DNA from: Rotaria sp. Silwood1
Lineage: Eukaryota > Rotifera > Eurotatoria > Philodinida > Philodinidae
Direction: 5' to 3'
Assembly (NCBI GenBank): GCA_905250075.1
Contig: CAJNOP010000011.1
Coordinates: 3,117,958 to 3,181,957, forward strand
DNA length: 64,000 nucleotides
Every line of letters starts with the position of its first letter. Position 1 is the first letter of the stretch. Below are positions 24,804 to 36,973 of this stretch, piece by piece. Made by a program: the position numbers and the translations under genes. Under the pieces are notes generated by a model, which made no database searches, was not told where the DNA came from, and worked only from the letters and a program-made list of their open reading frames with translations.

Positions 24804-27800
24804 GATTGTTGTAAAAGTGTATTTATAGGATTTTTATGTATATTTATTAAATGAGGATCATGTTCACATTGACTACTACCGGATGCAGTTGTTGTTGTAC
24901 AACATTGAAGACGTATACCATTGGTAATAGTATCAGTCCATAAGGCTGCTGATGATGGTGGTGGTGGAGTATCTTTAATTAAATCATAACGTGTACCGTT
25001 ACTTAAAGTTTTTTGTATGGGCATTTCAACAAATTGATTTGATGATGACGATGATGATGATGATGAATTTGAACTACCAAATTTCATTCCATGACGATGT
25101 TGATGTATTAAACGATGAAAACATAACCAACAAGCATATGATAAAATACAAGTAAAAAGAATACTGGAAATAATAATTAATGGTAAAAACCTATGAAAGA
25201 AAAATATTATGAAAATAAACAATAGAATTATATGTATTCAACGTACCATGGTTGAGAAATAGCCTCACGAAAACGACGTTTAAAATTAAATGGATTTAAT
25301 TTAACATTTAATTTTAGAAAATCAGCATCTAAAAAACGAAAAGAAAAATGTACATAATATGAAACATTATATTTGTTTTGTGTTATGCTTACTCATTGTA
25401 ACACATATGGGTTGAGAATATGGTCCATAACCAAGACGTGTACGTGCTGCAATACTAATACAATATTGCATATTTTCAATAAGATTTTTTATATGTAATC
25501 CTTTAGCATCAGCACTTATATTTGATAAACGTATTGAAGTTGATTCATTTGATCCTAAACAATTAACTTTATATGCAACAATAAGACCATTTTGTTCAGA
25601 TTCTAATGGTGGATTCCAACGTATCGAAAGACTTGTCATTGATGTTAATTCAACAATAACATTTGTTGGTGATGATGATGGAATACTTTCTAATGTTCGT
25701 ATTAATATAATATTACTTGGACGACCTATTATATTTGTTAAACTATTTAATGATATAATACGTATTGAATAATCTGTATTTGGTCGAAGATTTGTAATTG
25801 TATATGTTGTTAGATTATTTTTATTAATAATTGTTTCAATACGTTCATTGATATCTTTATCACTTGTTATTGAAATTGAATAACGATCAATATATTGATT
25901 TTGTTGTAAAATCTTCCATTGTATAGTTACACTTGTTTCTTGAATATTTATTGGATCTAATAAATAAATAAAATCATCATTAAATTTTTGTTCATGACGA
26001 GTTTCAATTAATTCAGATAATAATGATGGTTGACCATAACCAAATGAATTTTTTGCACGTACAAGAAATTGATATGTTGAACTTATTTTTAAATCATTTA
26101 TTATTTGACGTGAATTTTTATTTGTTGTATATAAACGTTTCCATTGAAGATTTTTATCATCATTATTTAGAATAAAATATTCTATAAGATAACCTTGAAT
26201 ATCTATTGATGGATAATTCCATGCTAATTCAATTGAATTACTATTTATAGCTATTGCTAATGGTTGTGTTGGTGATTGTGGTAAATCTGTATGTACAACT
26301 CGATGAAATATAGCATTTGAACGTGGATCTTCAACATTTAAATGAGCCATCCAAATTGTTTCATCATCATTTATATTAGTTACCAAACATTTATAAATGC
26401 CAACATCATTTCTAAATACATTAGATGAATAAAAAATAATTCAATTAGATAAAAATATATCAGACTTGAATATTAAACCGGATGAATAATCTTTACTTAA
26501 TTTTGAATTAGATGAAACAAATTAAGTTATTCGAATCTTTTTAAAAAATCTAATCTATATAGAGAATATTGAAATTTTAACAAGAAAAATTCTATCGTTT
26601 TTTTTTTAAAGACTTTATTCAATAAAAATAAGACCTTGAATGTTTGTCTTTCTTTTCTGACTGACACATTCTAATGAACATCATGTTATGATAAGTTTTG
26701 ATTGACACAATGTCATAACTATTTAACCGAACGGTCAATTGTTCGATATCATCATTTATAATTTCTACATTAAGAACTATAATAATGGAATTTTATACTT
26801 AGCATAACTTTCATATAATTAGTTCTCTGAAGGTTAATCCTTATCAAAGCAAGCGACAACAAAACATACGAGAAAAATTCTTCAAGTATCCTCTGTTTAT
26901 TCAATGCAAACCATCTGGATCATGTAGAGTTTAATGAGCTATGAATGCCTTTAAAATGTTTCAGATTGTTAGCATAATGCTGTTGAGATACTGAAAATCT
27001 ATCGATCATTGTAAGCACAATACTATACTCTTCTTACTTAAAAAAACAACACTAGAAAAATTGAGTTTCGAATTTTAGATCTTTTGGTTGTTCATATTCT
27101 ACGATATGGTAACAATAATAGCATGTTTCTTTTAAATCATTTGCATACACTGGTACGTTCCAATTTTCTTATTACAAAATAGAAACAATTCAAAGATCTG
27201 AAACTTCCACAATAAATTAGTCCCATCGAGACTCGTTCCTATGCAAATTTTTAAATCAATATTCCAAACTCAGTTTTTTGGAGTAGAAACGGTTACAGCC
27301 TTGTTATATACCATTCAAATTCAATATCTCGATATCAATAAACTAGCAATAGCAATCCTTTTCAGGATATTTATAGCTCATTAGGACCTACGTTATACCA
27401 ACAATGTCAATTCAAAAACGATTAAGCCACTGTAGAATGTCTCACGTTTTATCTGGTTGTCACAGTTTTTTATGATAATATAAATTATTTATTGTAGCAA
27501 ATTTTTAGTCAACTTACTTGTCAACATTACGAATAATTAAATCATGATTTGTTTCAATTTTATATTTTTTATTATTTTCAATTTTAATTGATTTGTGTAA
27601 ACGACCATTTGATATAAACCACCATTGAATTTTAGTATTATCTTTCGTTTGACATGGAAAATTAACCTCAACACCAATAGGTACTGTTTGATTATTAGGC
27701 ACATAAATAATAATGGGTGGTGGTTCAATACGTTCAACATGTAATTTAATTAAACCTTGACTTATTTGTTTTTGACTTTGATAATAACATTCAAATAAAA

Positions 27801-29064
27801 GATCATTATCAAATTCTTCAATACGACGAATTTTTAAACGATATTGATTTTTATCAATAAATTCAAAACGATGATGATTATTTTCAATTGATATATCTGT
27901 ACGATTAATAATTGACCAAAAAATTTTTTCATTAAATTTAATTGGTAATTGACAATCAATTATAGTTGATCGGCCAGCATAAACATTTAAATTTGTTTGA
28001 CTAAAAATTTTTTCTTCATTATCAATTATTAAACGTTCATGTACAGCAAGAAAAATTTCTTCAGAAAAAATATGTCGTCTACGTCCATTATTATAAATCA
28101 CAAGACATATATATAAACCACTATGATTATATTCGACAGATGCTATATCAATATGATTATTTCGTCCAATAATTTTTCCATTTTTATGTGCATAATGCCA
28201 TTCAATTTGATATTGATCATCATTATTTGTATTTTCAATTTGACATTGAAAATCAATTGATTTACCACGTTCAATATCAATACGTGATGTTGATGGATGA
28301 ATAGAAATTTTAGGTCGATGAAATTCAGTTAAATATGCTATTGATGATTGACGAATTAAACCATTCGATGCAATACAACGATATGAACCAAAATCTGTTG
28401 AGTGAATTGATGGTAATATAAGATCATAATGATCAAGTGGAAGTGAAAGATTTTTGCCATTTTTTGTCCAATAAACTATTGGATTAGGTGAACCATGTGG
28501 TGGTTCACAACGAAGACGAATACGTTCACCAATTGATGCTGTTGTTGATGTTGGAGATACAAGAAATTCTTTATCAAGTCCTAGACAAGAAAACAAAATA
28601 GATTTTCAGTATGTTTCTTTTTGGAACTTTTTGATTTTTCATTTCATACTTATAAATTCGACTTTCGCTGTTCGACTTTGTGTTCGTCCATAAGAATTTT
28701 CAGCTACACAATAATAAGCACCAGCATCTTGTGGCATTGTATTAATTACATGTAAAGCCATAAATTCTGTTATAATACGTGCATTTGGATCCATTGTTAC
28801 TAATTGTCCATCCTTATACCAATTAACACGAAGATCATCTAATGATGAAGCTTCAGCACGACAATGTAATGCCATTGGTTTATCTAATTCTGCTAATATA
28901 TCTTGTGGTTGTTCAATAATAATTGGTGGATTATTATTATTATTTGTACTTTCACATATATCTAAAGATTTTGTTTCTTTTTTTCTATTTTTAATACATT
29001 CATAATAAATTTACTTACGAAGAAAAAGATTAAAAATCAGAATAATATTTATGAATACAATCAT
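23880..29064 (-). CDS. robo: Roundabout axon-guidance receptor
   Basis: Nine exons (29064-29019, 28961-28650, 28580-27518, 26411-25393, 25328-25247, 25190-24692, 24637-24318, 24247-24174, 24118-23880) join in consistent phase and encode 1,217 residues. Order: signal peptide (exon 1, ILIFNLFL), five Ig domains (about 28-498; Ig1 pair C48 and YYC), three fibronectin-III domains (about 515-812), a transmembrane helix (about 842-865), and a 350-residue cytoplasmic tail rich in Ser, Pro, Gln and His. This 5+3 layout is that of Robo, the Slit receptor that steers axons and migrating cells. The tail has NPYATTGIF at about 982-990, matching the conserved PYATT tyrosine motif of vertebrate Robo1, and a PPPPSSAALW stretch. 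A Gln run lies just before PYATT. Intron 3 (1,106 bp) holds a MITE-like element. Gene identity is well supported; the paralogue is not determined. Confidence 0.92.
26925..27405. repeat. MITE-like element copy 2, in robo intron 3
   Basis: Imperfect inverted ends at about 26925-26970 and 27362-27405 share the core TAATGAGCTAT and preceding TGTAGA-like bases, and match the ends of the 4205-4765 copy. It accounts for most of the length difference between this 1.1-kb intron and the other robo introns (61-310 bp or less). Confidence 0.5.
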
Positions 29065-32000
29065 TGTGAAGTTTTTATTAACTATCGTCTGTTCTTATAT
29101 TTATCCATATATCTATATATATATATTTATATATTTATATAATCAATTGATCTAAAATGAAAGTAAATACACAAACAAAAATTAAAGAAACATACGCAAT
29201 GATTATTTCCGTTATAAATAGAAGCCAAGAAAAAATAGAAAAAATGAATGATTGAGGCGGATGCTGAGCATATATTTCATCTAATTAAATTTATTCTTGC
29301 TTGCTTCTTCTTTTTTTTTTTATATAATTCAAATCCCTTATGGTTTCAAGTTGAATTATAAATATTATAATACTGTAAAATTGATTATGACATCATCATT
29401 ATTATTCACGCGAAGCAAACATGACTGACCGATGTCCGTATTTCCATGTAAAAAAAAAGAAGACGAAGAAGAAGAAAAGCTATTCTTAATCGTTAATGCA
29501 TAGAAAGTCTGATGCCACTTTTATATATGTACGCTTTACTCAACAAGAAAGAAAAATCGAATGCCGACTAACATCTGGCTATTGCTATTACTTCTTATAT
29601 ATATATATTATCAACAACAACGATGACAATAAAAAGACTAATGTGTACCGGTTCGCTATCATGATGTTTGCCTCACATACACAATTCATCTAACTTGACG
29701 CTTTTGTCAACAAAACAAAAAATGAGGAAAGAAAACAGATTGCACAATTATATGACAAAGATATAGACGACAGACAACGAGCCATATTTAGTATTATTAT
29801 AACAGTCACGGACATCTGTCCGGCGTCATCGTTTATCTATCTCACTTACGATTACTATTTACTATACTATGATGTTAATAATCAGAACGTGATAGATGTA
29901 AATAACAATTATCGTCTAACTAAATATATCGTCTGTAGTGAGTTTCTTTTATCTTGTTTCAAATCAAAAAAAAAACTAGAATCATAATTCTTTAGTACAA
30001 TTGAAATCATTACTGCGGAAGATTTTTTTTTTCTGTCAAAATAATTGTATATACTTCATCTCACTTGTTGTCGTCTGACACAACATATGCGACAGTGACG
30101 ACCTAATTAGTGGCGGCGAATGCACACACACATACACACGGACACATATATACATTTATTGAAGAGAACAGAGTAAAGTATGCTCGTAGTCGTTGTCCAT
30201 CTTCTTTTGAGGTCGGTTTGAACTTTCGAATAGATTAAGAACATGCAAAAAAATATGTATATGATATAGATAGACAGAATGAAGATCAAACAATAACAAG
30301 AATATGTATATGAGAAAAACAAGAGTTAGATTATCTTGTAACATTCACTCTTCACATATAAGAGAAATGATCTTGTTAATGAGGTTATACTGTATTTGCA
30401 CACTATTGCCAGAGCCAGATGTTCTCATTCTGAATTCAATCATTCGAATAGGCGTGCATGGAATGACGAGAGGAAATAATTAGACAGAAGAAGGTGGTTG
30501 TATATATGACTAACAAACAAATCATTAGTCTGCTCGTCATACTACCTTATGCAAAAAAAAAAAAAAAAGAAATGATGAACAGGCGGTGACTGACCAGTGC
30601 CCAGCGACTGATGACATGATTTATGGGTAGTCATTTGGTGTTGGCGGCAACAGTAACCGATGTACAACTGTGTGTGCATGTGACCAGAAAAACAATTAGA
30701 CAATAGTCGAACGAGACAGTAATAGAAAAGACGGATTACTAAAATAAAAAAAATGAAAGACAGAAAGTGAATGAGTATGTATGCTAAGCTGCTATTGCCA
30801 TTTTCATCAGACAACACATTGACTATTATGATTTTGAATAGAACTTGTGAACAAAAAAAGAATGACAATCGGGAATTGTCTCGAGCTAGAGATAAGACTT
30901 AAAATTGATGAAATCGTTTTTTTTTTGTTAATCTAAGAAAATATGATTAACAATAATTAACACATATTAAAGTTTTTCTTTCTAATCGAAAAGAAAAACT
31001 GAGTGAACACATTTTAAATGATAGTACATATAAATATAAAATTCAAAATCAATATTTGATGAAACCCTTTCATTCTTTTTGCCTATATATCAAAATCTAT
31101 TCACTGTATCATAAAACAGAAAAGAAAACTTAAAGAGTAAACTCATTTGTTTCGATCTCTTCCGATCTTTTTTTTTTCTTCTTTAACAAATACTTGATCT
31201 TGAACTATGTATATATGTATATATATATATTTATTGTCTTCATGTATTCAAACTGAAGGTCAAACGGACAATTTTTTAAGAATGTGAGAGAATGTCTACG
31301 TAATTGTACTTATCAATACACATCTATTGCTTATTGCGTATATAATGCAAACATAACTATTTCGATCAGTGAACATTTGTCACGCACATAAACATACATA
31401 CATACATACACGTATATATATATTATATGCAACGGGCGTCACAAAAGAACTCTAATCATGGTGCAATGAAATAGAAAATAAAATTTCTATCATATACTTA
31501 AGTAACTCTATAATAATGATGATGATGTCACCAAATGAAAATTATTTTTTTAACCATTTTTTTTCTTCTCCGGATATATATATAAATGACATTCTTAATC
31601 ATTATAGTTGTAGGATGTTCAAGTGAATATACATATATGTCGCATAACGATCAATCCTTGTCAATGTTAATGACAACTACGCATGCTTGGTGATGACCCT
31701 GACGACTTTCTATCCAGTACACGCAAAACAATGTTTACACCTGATGATATCAGATGTGCGAAGGTTAAAATCGTCTTCAAGCAAGATTAACTGATATGTA
31801 TAAAACTTTCTTTCATCGATTTGTCTCAATAAATCATGAAAAGAAAACATGACAATCATTATTTGTTATTTCATCTTTAAATGATTTCCTGTCTAAATGA
31901 TCAAATTGGTTTTGCAGCTGTTTAGATGTCTATATGTGTTCATAAAATAAATAAACAAAAAAGAAACGAGAGGAAGACAAGCGATGCCAATTAAATTTGG

Positions 32001-32342
32001 TGTGAATAGAAAAAATAAAAGGCTAATCACATACATTTAGAAGCCCGTTAGCAATATAGAACACATATGTTGTTATCGTATGCATATACGTCAAAGAATA
32101 AGAAAAATGATTTCCGTTTGGATATAAAACAAATAGCAAATCACTTTTACTTTCAATCCGGAAATAAAGCTTAAAAAAGAGAAAAAAGAATGAAAGGAAA
32201 GATCATACCTAATTATCAACACGAACAAAACGTTTGATATCAAAAAACTTGAGACAATTGTCGTTTATTACTTTCTTTGTTCGTTTTAAAACATAGGGAA
32301 TCATGACACGTGTGTATATATGCTATCAATGTTAATCGTATC

Positions 32343-32361
32343 GTGTGTGTGTGTGTGTGTG
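32343..32361. repeat. GT dinucleotide microsatellite
   Basis: An uninterrupted run of GT repeats in the intergenic region upstream of robo, followed by GC GTATATAT. Confidence 0.9.
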
Positions 32362-33563
32362 CGTATATATACTCACTTGTATGTGTAAAATGGGCACGCG
32401 TTGATGTGAAGAAAGAGACAGAAAGGGAGAGAAGAGAGAAATGCTCAACATATATATGTTTGGCACCGAAACGTTCACTCGGTCGCTCGTCGACAAGCTC
32501 TGAACGATAAGAAAAAGAAAACGGATGCTCGTAAAGCAAAAGGAGGATTTTTTTATTCACATACAAAAACGAGACAGAAAGAGAGAGAGAGACAGAGAGA
32601 AAAAGGAAAAGATCGGGAAGAAAGATGCAAAAGAAACGGGAATGAGACCATTGCGTAATAGAGAACTACCACAAACTACTACCGTGTGCTGTCAAAGTGA
32701 TTAATCATCATCGTTTCCTGGCATACTCTACACACACACACAAAAGAAACCAAATGAGAAAAGTTAGAATGAGAATGAGAAAAGTGTGTAAGGCGTGTCA
32801 GATATCGAAAGTTTACATTCTTTTTTTCCTCTTTGGATAACCTTGATTCATCCCAATTAATCGATATATTCTTTTCATAAGAGACTCAATATGTGCCTAT
32901 AAACAGTTAGTAGACAACATAAAACGGAAGTATGGTTTGTGCGTGCATATGCTCAACCTTGACTAGGTGTCACTTCAGGACGGAATCATTCGACAGACAA
33001 ACAGACGGATGCATTGTCATTCTCATGATAATTATGTCTCATTGAAGAACAAGGAAAAAAAAAGAACCCGGAAGTATATATATTTATGTGTATATAGTCA
33101 TGAAGCACGATCTAAAATGCCTAAACCATAATAGTTTGCATTTTATAACGTGTAATATGGCTTTGTATATGCAAGCGCATGCGTGCATACGATGATAATA
33201 TTACACAATGTATTTTACGACCGAAAGAAAGGCCTCTAAGGATCTATTAGAAAAAGTTTGATGTCTCGAAAAATCCAATTTGTATCGACAAGATGAGAAC
33301 AACCATGTTACTTGTCATTGACTTGCGCAAAGTACGTGATTTGTTGGATGTAAACGAGAAAAAAAAGATAAAAAAAAAAAAACTACAAGGAAATTGATGG
33401 ACGGCATAGACAAAGTTGTGCGTAAGATTAATGTGCGTGACAAGTTCGATGTTGCTGTTACTCTTTTGACTGACAATGATGACAAGGCGCTAGACTAATT
33501 AACCAATAAATGAAAATGAACAAAAAATAAAAAGATCGGCGACCACTATTTCCTGTTGGATTA

Positions 33564-33589
33564 TCATGACTCGAGGTCATGATTGACCT
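33564..33589. promoter_or_regulatory. Overlapping palindromes with AGGTCA inverted repeat
   Basis: TCATGAC and GTCATGA form perfect 7-bp arms around TCGAG (33564-33582). Overlapping it, AGGTCA and TGACCT form a perfect inverted repeat with a 4-bp spacer (33574-33589), the half-site used by nuclear receptors. Binding is not shown by sequence alone and a chance occurrence is possible. Confidence 0.3.
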
Positions 33590-34788
33590 TTTTCTTTTTT
33601 TTAAGCAAATTAAAATCAATCATTTCATTCACGACATATGCATATGTATATATATATATATATATAATTCAGACATTTTCAATTAATGAGATTTAAATGC
33701 AAGATTATTATGATACAATCTTTTTATTTATTGGTTTTCTTTTTTTGTGTTTATAATAGAAATTATTTTTTGATGATATTATATCAGATTTAAGTAGGCT
33801 AAAGAACTTTCTTATCCGATGTCTACGATGATTCTCGAGAAAACTTTCACTTGGATAATATTTCTATTTATGAATATAATTCTTTAATGACTAGTTGTAT
33901 TATGATTAGAATATCATAAATATAAAAACAAGTTAATGAGTGGGTAAAGTAGCTTTTTAAATCGATTAAAAACAAAACAGCGTAATTTTCATCTTACCTC
34001 GTCATATAAATATTCGAAAAAAGATCCTTGAATAGTCCAGACATATACGACACGATGATATATGCATAGTAAATTGTATATATATGCATTGTGTCTCTCA
34101 TTTTTATTTTGTCACACTCTCAACTTGAATTTGCTTAAGGGCAACTATAACAACAATGTATGAACATTGCTGATGACGATAACGACAACAAGAACGATGA
34201 TGTTGATGATGACTTTGATTGTAATTTTAATGTATGTGCGAAAGACCTCCATATGGCCTCATCATCAGACAAGAAAAAAACAAGAAGACAGAATGGCGAC
34301 GTGTGACAAATAGACTTAAAGCAAACGGACAGAAAGAAAATTCAATTAACGCCTGCCTTTCGATGACTGACCGATAGTAGATAGACAATGTCATGTCGTG
34401 CCTTTCTTTTCTTTTTTTTTCATGGATAGATTTTGTTATATATATATATATCCAACATATAATGTTATTGTCCGTTGTCGTTTTTGTTTTCATTCTCGTG
34501 TTCAATCAATGTCTCATTCAATTCAACCCACACAAAAAAACTAGTTAACGTTATACGAAAGAATCAATTGATGATATCTTATCATTGTCAAGGCAGAATA
34601 GTAAATCTATTATATATGTACAATTTTTGTCTATAATGAAGAAAAATGTCAGCTGTCATCAGCATATCATTTATAAGACATTCGTAAAAAGAAAAGAAAA
34701 AGAAACTCTATTGTATATCAACAATCAACATACTCTTTCGACATAGATTCACTATCGTTATAATACAAAAGACAATCAAGTAAAGAAG

Positions 34789-35618
34789 ATGTATAGACAA
34801 AAATTATTTTTTGTCTCTATTTTATTATTTATTTCAATAGCTGCACAAGATGATAAGAAAAAAACATGTATACAGAATTTGGTTGTGAATGGAACAAATT
34901 TGATTGCACTTTATCGAAAACAATTACTTGTATTGGGTATTACAAATTTTAATAATCCGTCATCTCGAATTCAAGCTAATAGGTAATAATTAAATATATA
35001 TGTTCGAAAATTTAGTAACGATGAATTTCTGGACAATTTATATGTATAAATGTTTTGAGTTTCATTCAAGCACAATCGAATAATAGTATAAGTGAATTAC
35101 ATAATATTTTACAGTCACTTGATTACATGTAATTTTTTTTCCACATTATAAACACTCAAACTTGTTTACCATAATACTCTTTGAATATCTTTCTTTCTGT
35201 TTTTTAAATAGATTTAATGATTTGTATCGTGAACTTCAACGTGATGGTTTACGTGATTCAATTGTACGTATTATTCTTGTTAATGAAGCTGATGCTGCAA
35301 ATCAATTATCTGGAAATTATTATGATCAAATTCGTGTATTTCAAGATAATTCAAAAGATCATTTAATTAAAAAATTACGTAATCATGGACAAACATTAGA
35401 TAATTTTGTATTTGGAAGGTACAAAATATGTTTTTTTTTTTAATTTGATAATTAAAATATAAATCTTGTTTTTCGTAATATTTAGATGTGGCTATCTTGG
35501 ATTTACACAAGAACCGCCCAATTCAAATCTTGAAGATAGAAAAAACTATCGAGAACTTCTTCAACATATAAAAACAGCAGTAAAGCATAAACGACGTTGT
35601 CAAAGATTATGTAGTTAA
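34789..35618 (+). CDS. Secreted selenoprotein-P N-terminal-like protein without selenocysteine
   Basis: Exons 34789-34982, 35212-35418 and 35486-35618 join in phase 2 at both introns and encode 177 residues. A signal peptide is clear (FFVSILLFISIAAQ). The mature part follows the selenoprotein P N-terminal thioredoxin-like fold: a helix (FNDLYRELQRDG), a strand (SIVRIILVNEA), IRVFQDNSKD, and DNFVFGRCGYLGF, which corresponds to the conserved DDF-x-x-x-(D)RCG element. The redox pair that normally precedes the helix (UxxC or CxxC) is absent; only one Cys is found there. No in-frame TGA is present, so no selenocysteine is predicted. The C-terminus is basic with two cysteines. A possible AATAAA is at 35639. 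Exon structure is secure; family assignment is by motif pattern only. Confidence 0.7.
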
Positions 35619-36973
35619 AATCACAAAAAAAAAAGAAAAATAAATATAAAAACATTTTCACAGAACATGTTATATGGTTTTTTTTTGTTTGTTTTTCATT
35701 TTGACGTTAGAATTGAAGATTTAGACTGTTGGTTTTTTTTCACATAGGATTTTTTTATTCAATAAAAGACATTGATATAATTTTACACATGAAATATAAA
35801 TTTATTTCGATTAAGTTTTGAAATAAAAAAACAAGAGATCTAGTTATGATGTTGCTGATTAAATTAAAGATAATGTCAATACGTATGACTTTGCAATTCA
35901 TTTATAAATACAGACAAATTCAACACTATTTATTAGGTTTCTTCTTCATTTTGATTGAAGGTATTGTGTCATTAATATTCTGAATAATTAAGCAATTTTA
36001 TAAAAAAAAATTTTTTTCTCTGAAAAAATACTAGATTATTTATATTTCCATCTATTTGATTAATATCAGACATACAAAATTTGAAGTTCTTCTATTCGAT
36101 TAGAACTTTTATCAAAACTTGTAATCGTATTAATTCAACTGTGAAAGAATAATAATTTCTTTCATTCTCTTTATGTAGGAGTAATAGAAACATGAATGAA
36201 CATAATGTTGATGAAGTAATCGGCTTCCTTCCTATTACATAACCATTAACCATTATCTTGCCTATGTTAGAGAGTTACCTTGGAAGACTTTTTTTTGTCG
36301 TTATTCTTTCACACCTATAGTGATCTTTTTTTTGATCTTTTTATTAAAATAAAGAGAGAGAATAAATTCAACAATATCTTAATTTGAACTTGGCCATATT
36401 TGTTCACTCTATTCTAGTTACTGTGTACATATGTTTATTATGAGAAGACAATTGCTTCATAAATATATATGCTCACGCGTGCTATCATTAAGAAAAAAAA
36501 ATTGAATGAGGTCAACGCACACAATACGGACAAAAAAAACAAGCGAAAGGAGAAATAAATCATGAGAAGTTTCTTCAATAGAAAACGAAGAAACAAATGC
36601 ACACTAAGTTATACAACAATAAGCAAAAGAAAAAAGAAAAGTCAATCAGAACATCTTTTCTTTAAATCAGAAACAACAAAAAAACAAATTCTTTGAGCTT
36701 ATCTATTAGTTAATCATTTTTGACTAGAGATTGGTCTAGACACTAGTCTGTTGTTTTGCGTTTTGTTTTTCATTAGAGATTAATACACACATGCACACAA
36801 AAGCAACAATATACAACAACAAATGCTGAGCTACACACGTACAAGAAAGAAAAAGAAGACATGAGGGTATTATATACGACAAGAATTTTTCTACAAAACC
36901 ATAAAGAAAAAGAAATTTAAGAGAAGACCATGACAACACTAGATAATAATTCGAAGTATATATAACTGTTTAT
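35619..36973. other. Convergent intergenic region
   Basis: About 1.35 kb between the 3' ends of the selenoprotein-P-N-like gene (plus) and adducin (minus). AT-rich with many A and T runs; no exon, RNA gene or repeat was recognised. Confidence 0.5.

Larger units (their letters stand above)
29065..34788. other. Intergenic region upstream of robo
   Basis: About 5.7 kb between the divergent starts of robo and the selenoprotein-P-N-like gene, with no supported exon. It contains simple repeats (CATA run near 31393-31410, GT run near 32343-32361, TA run near 33646-33666), a GCGCATGCGT site at 33175-33184, and a double palindrome at 33564-33589. It is the natural place for robo regulatory sequence, which is inference only. 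Confidence 0.5.
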
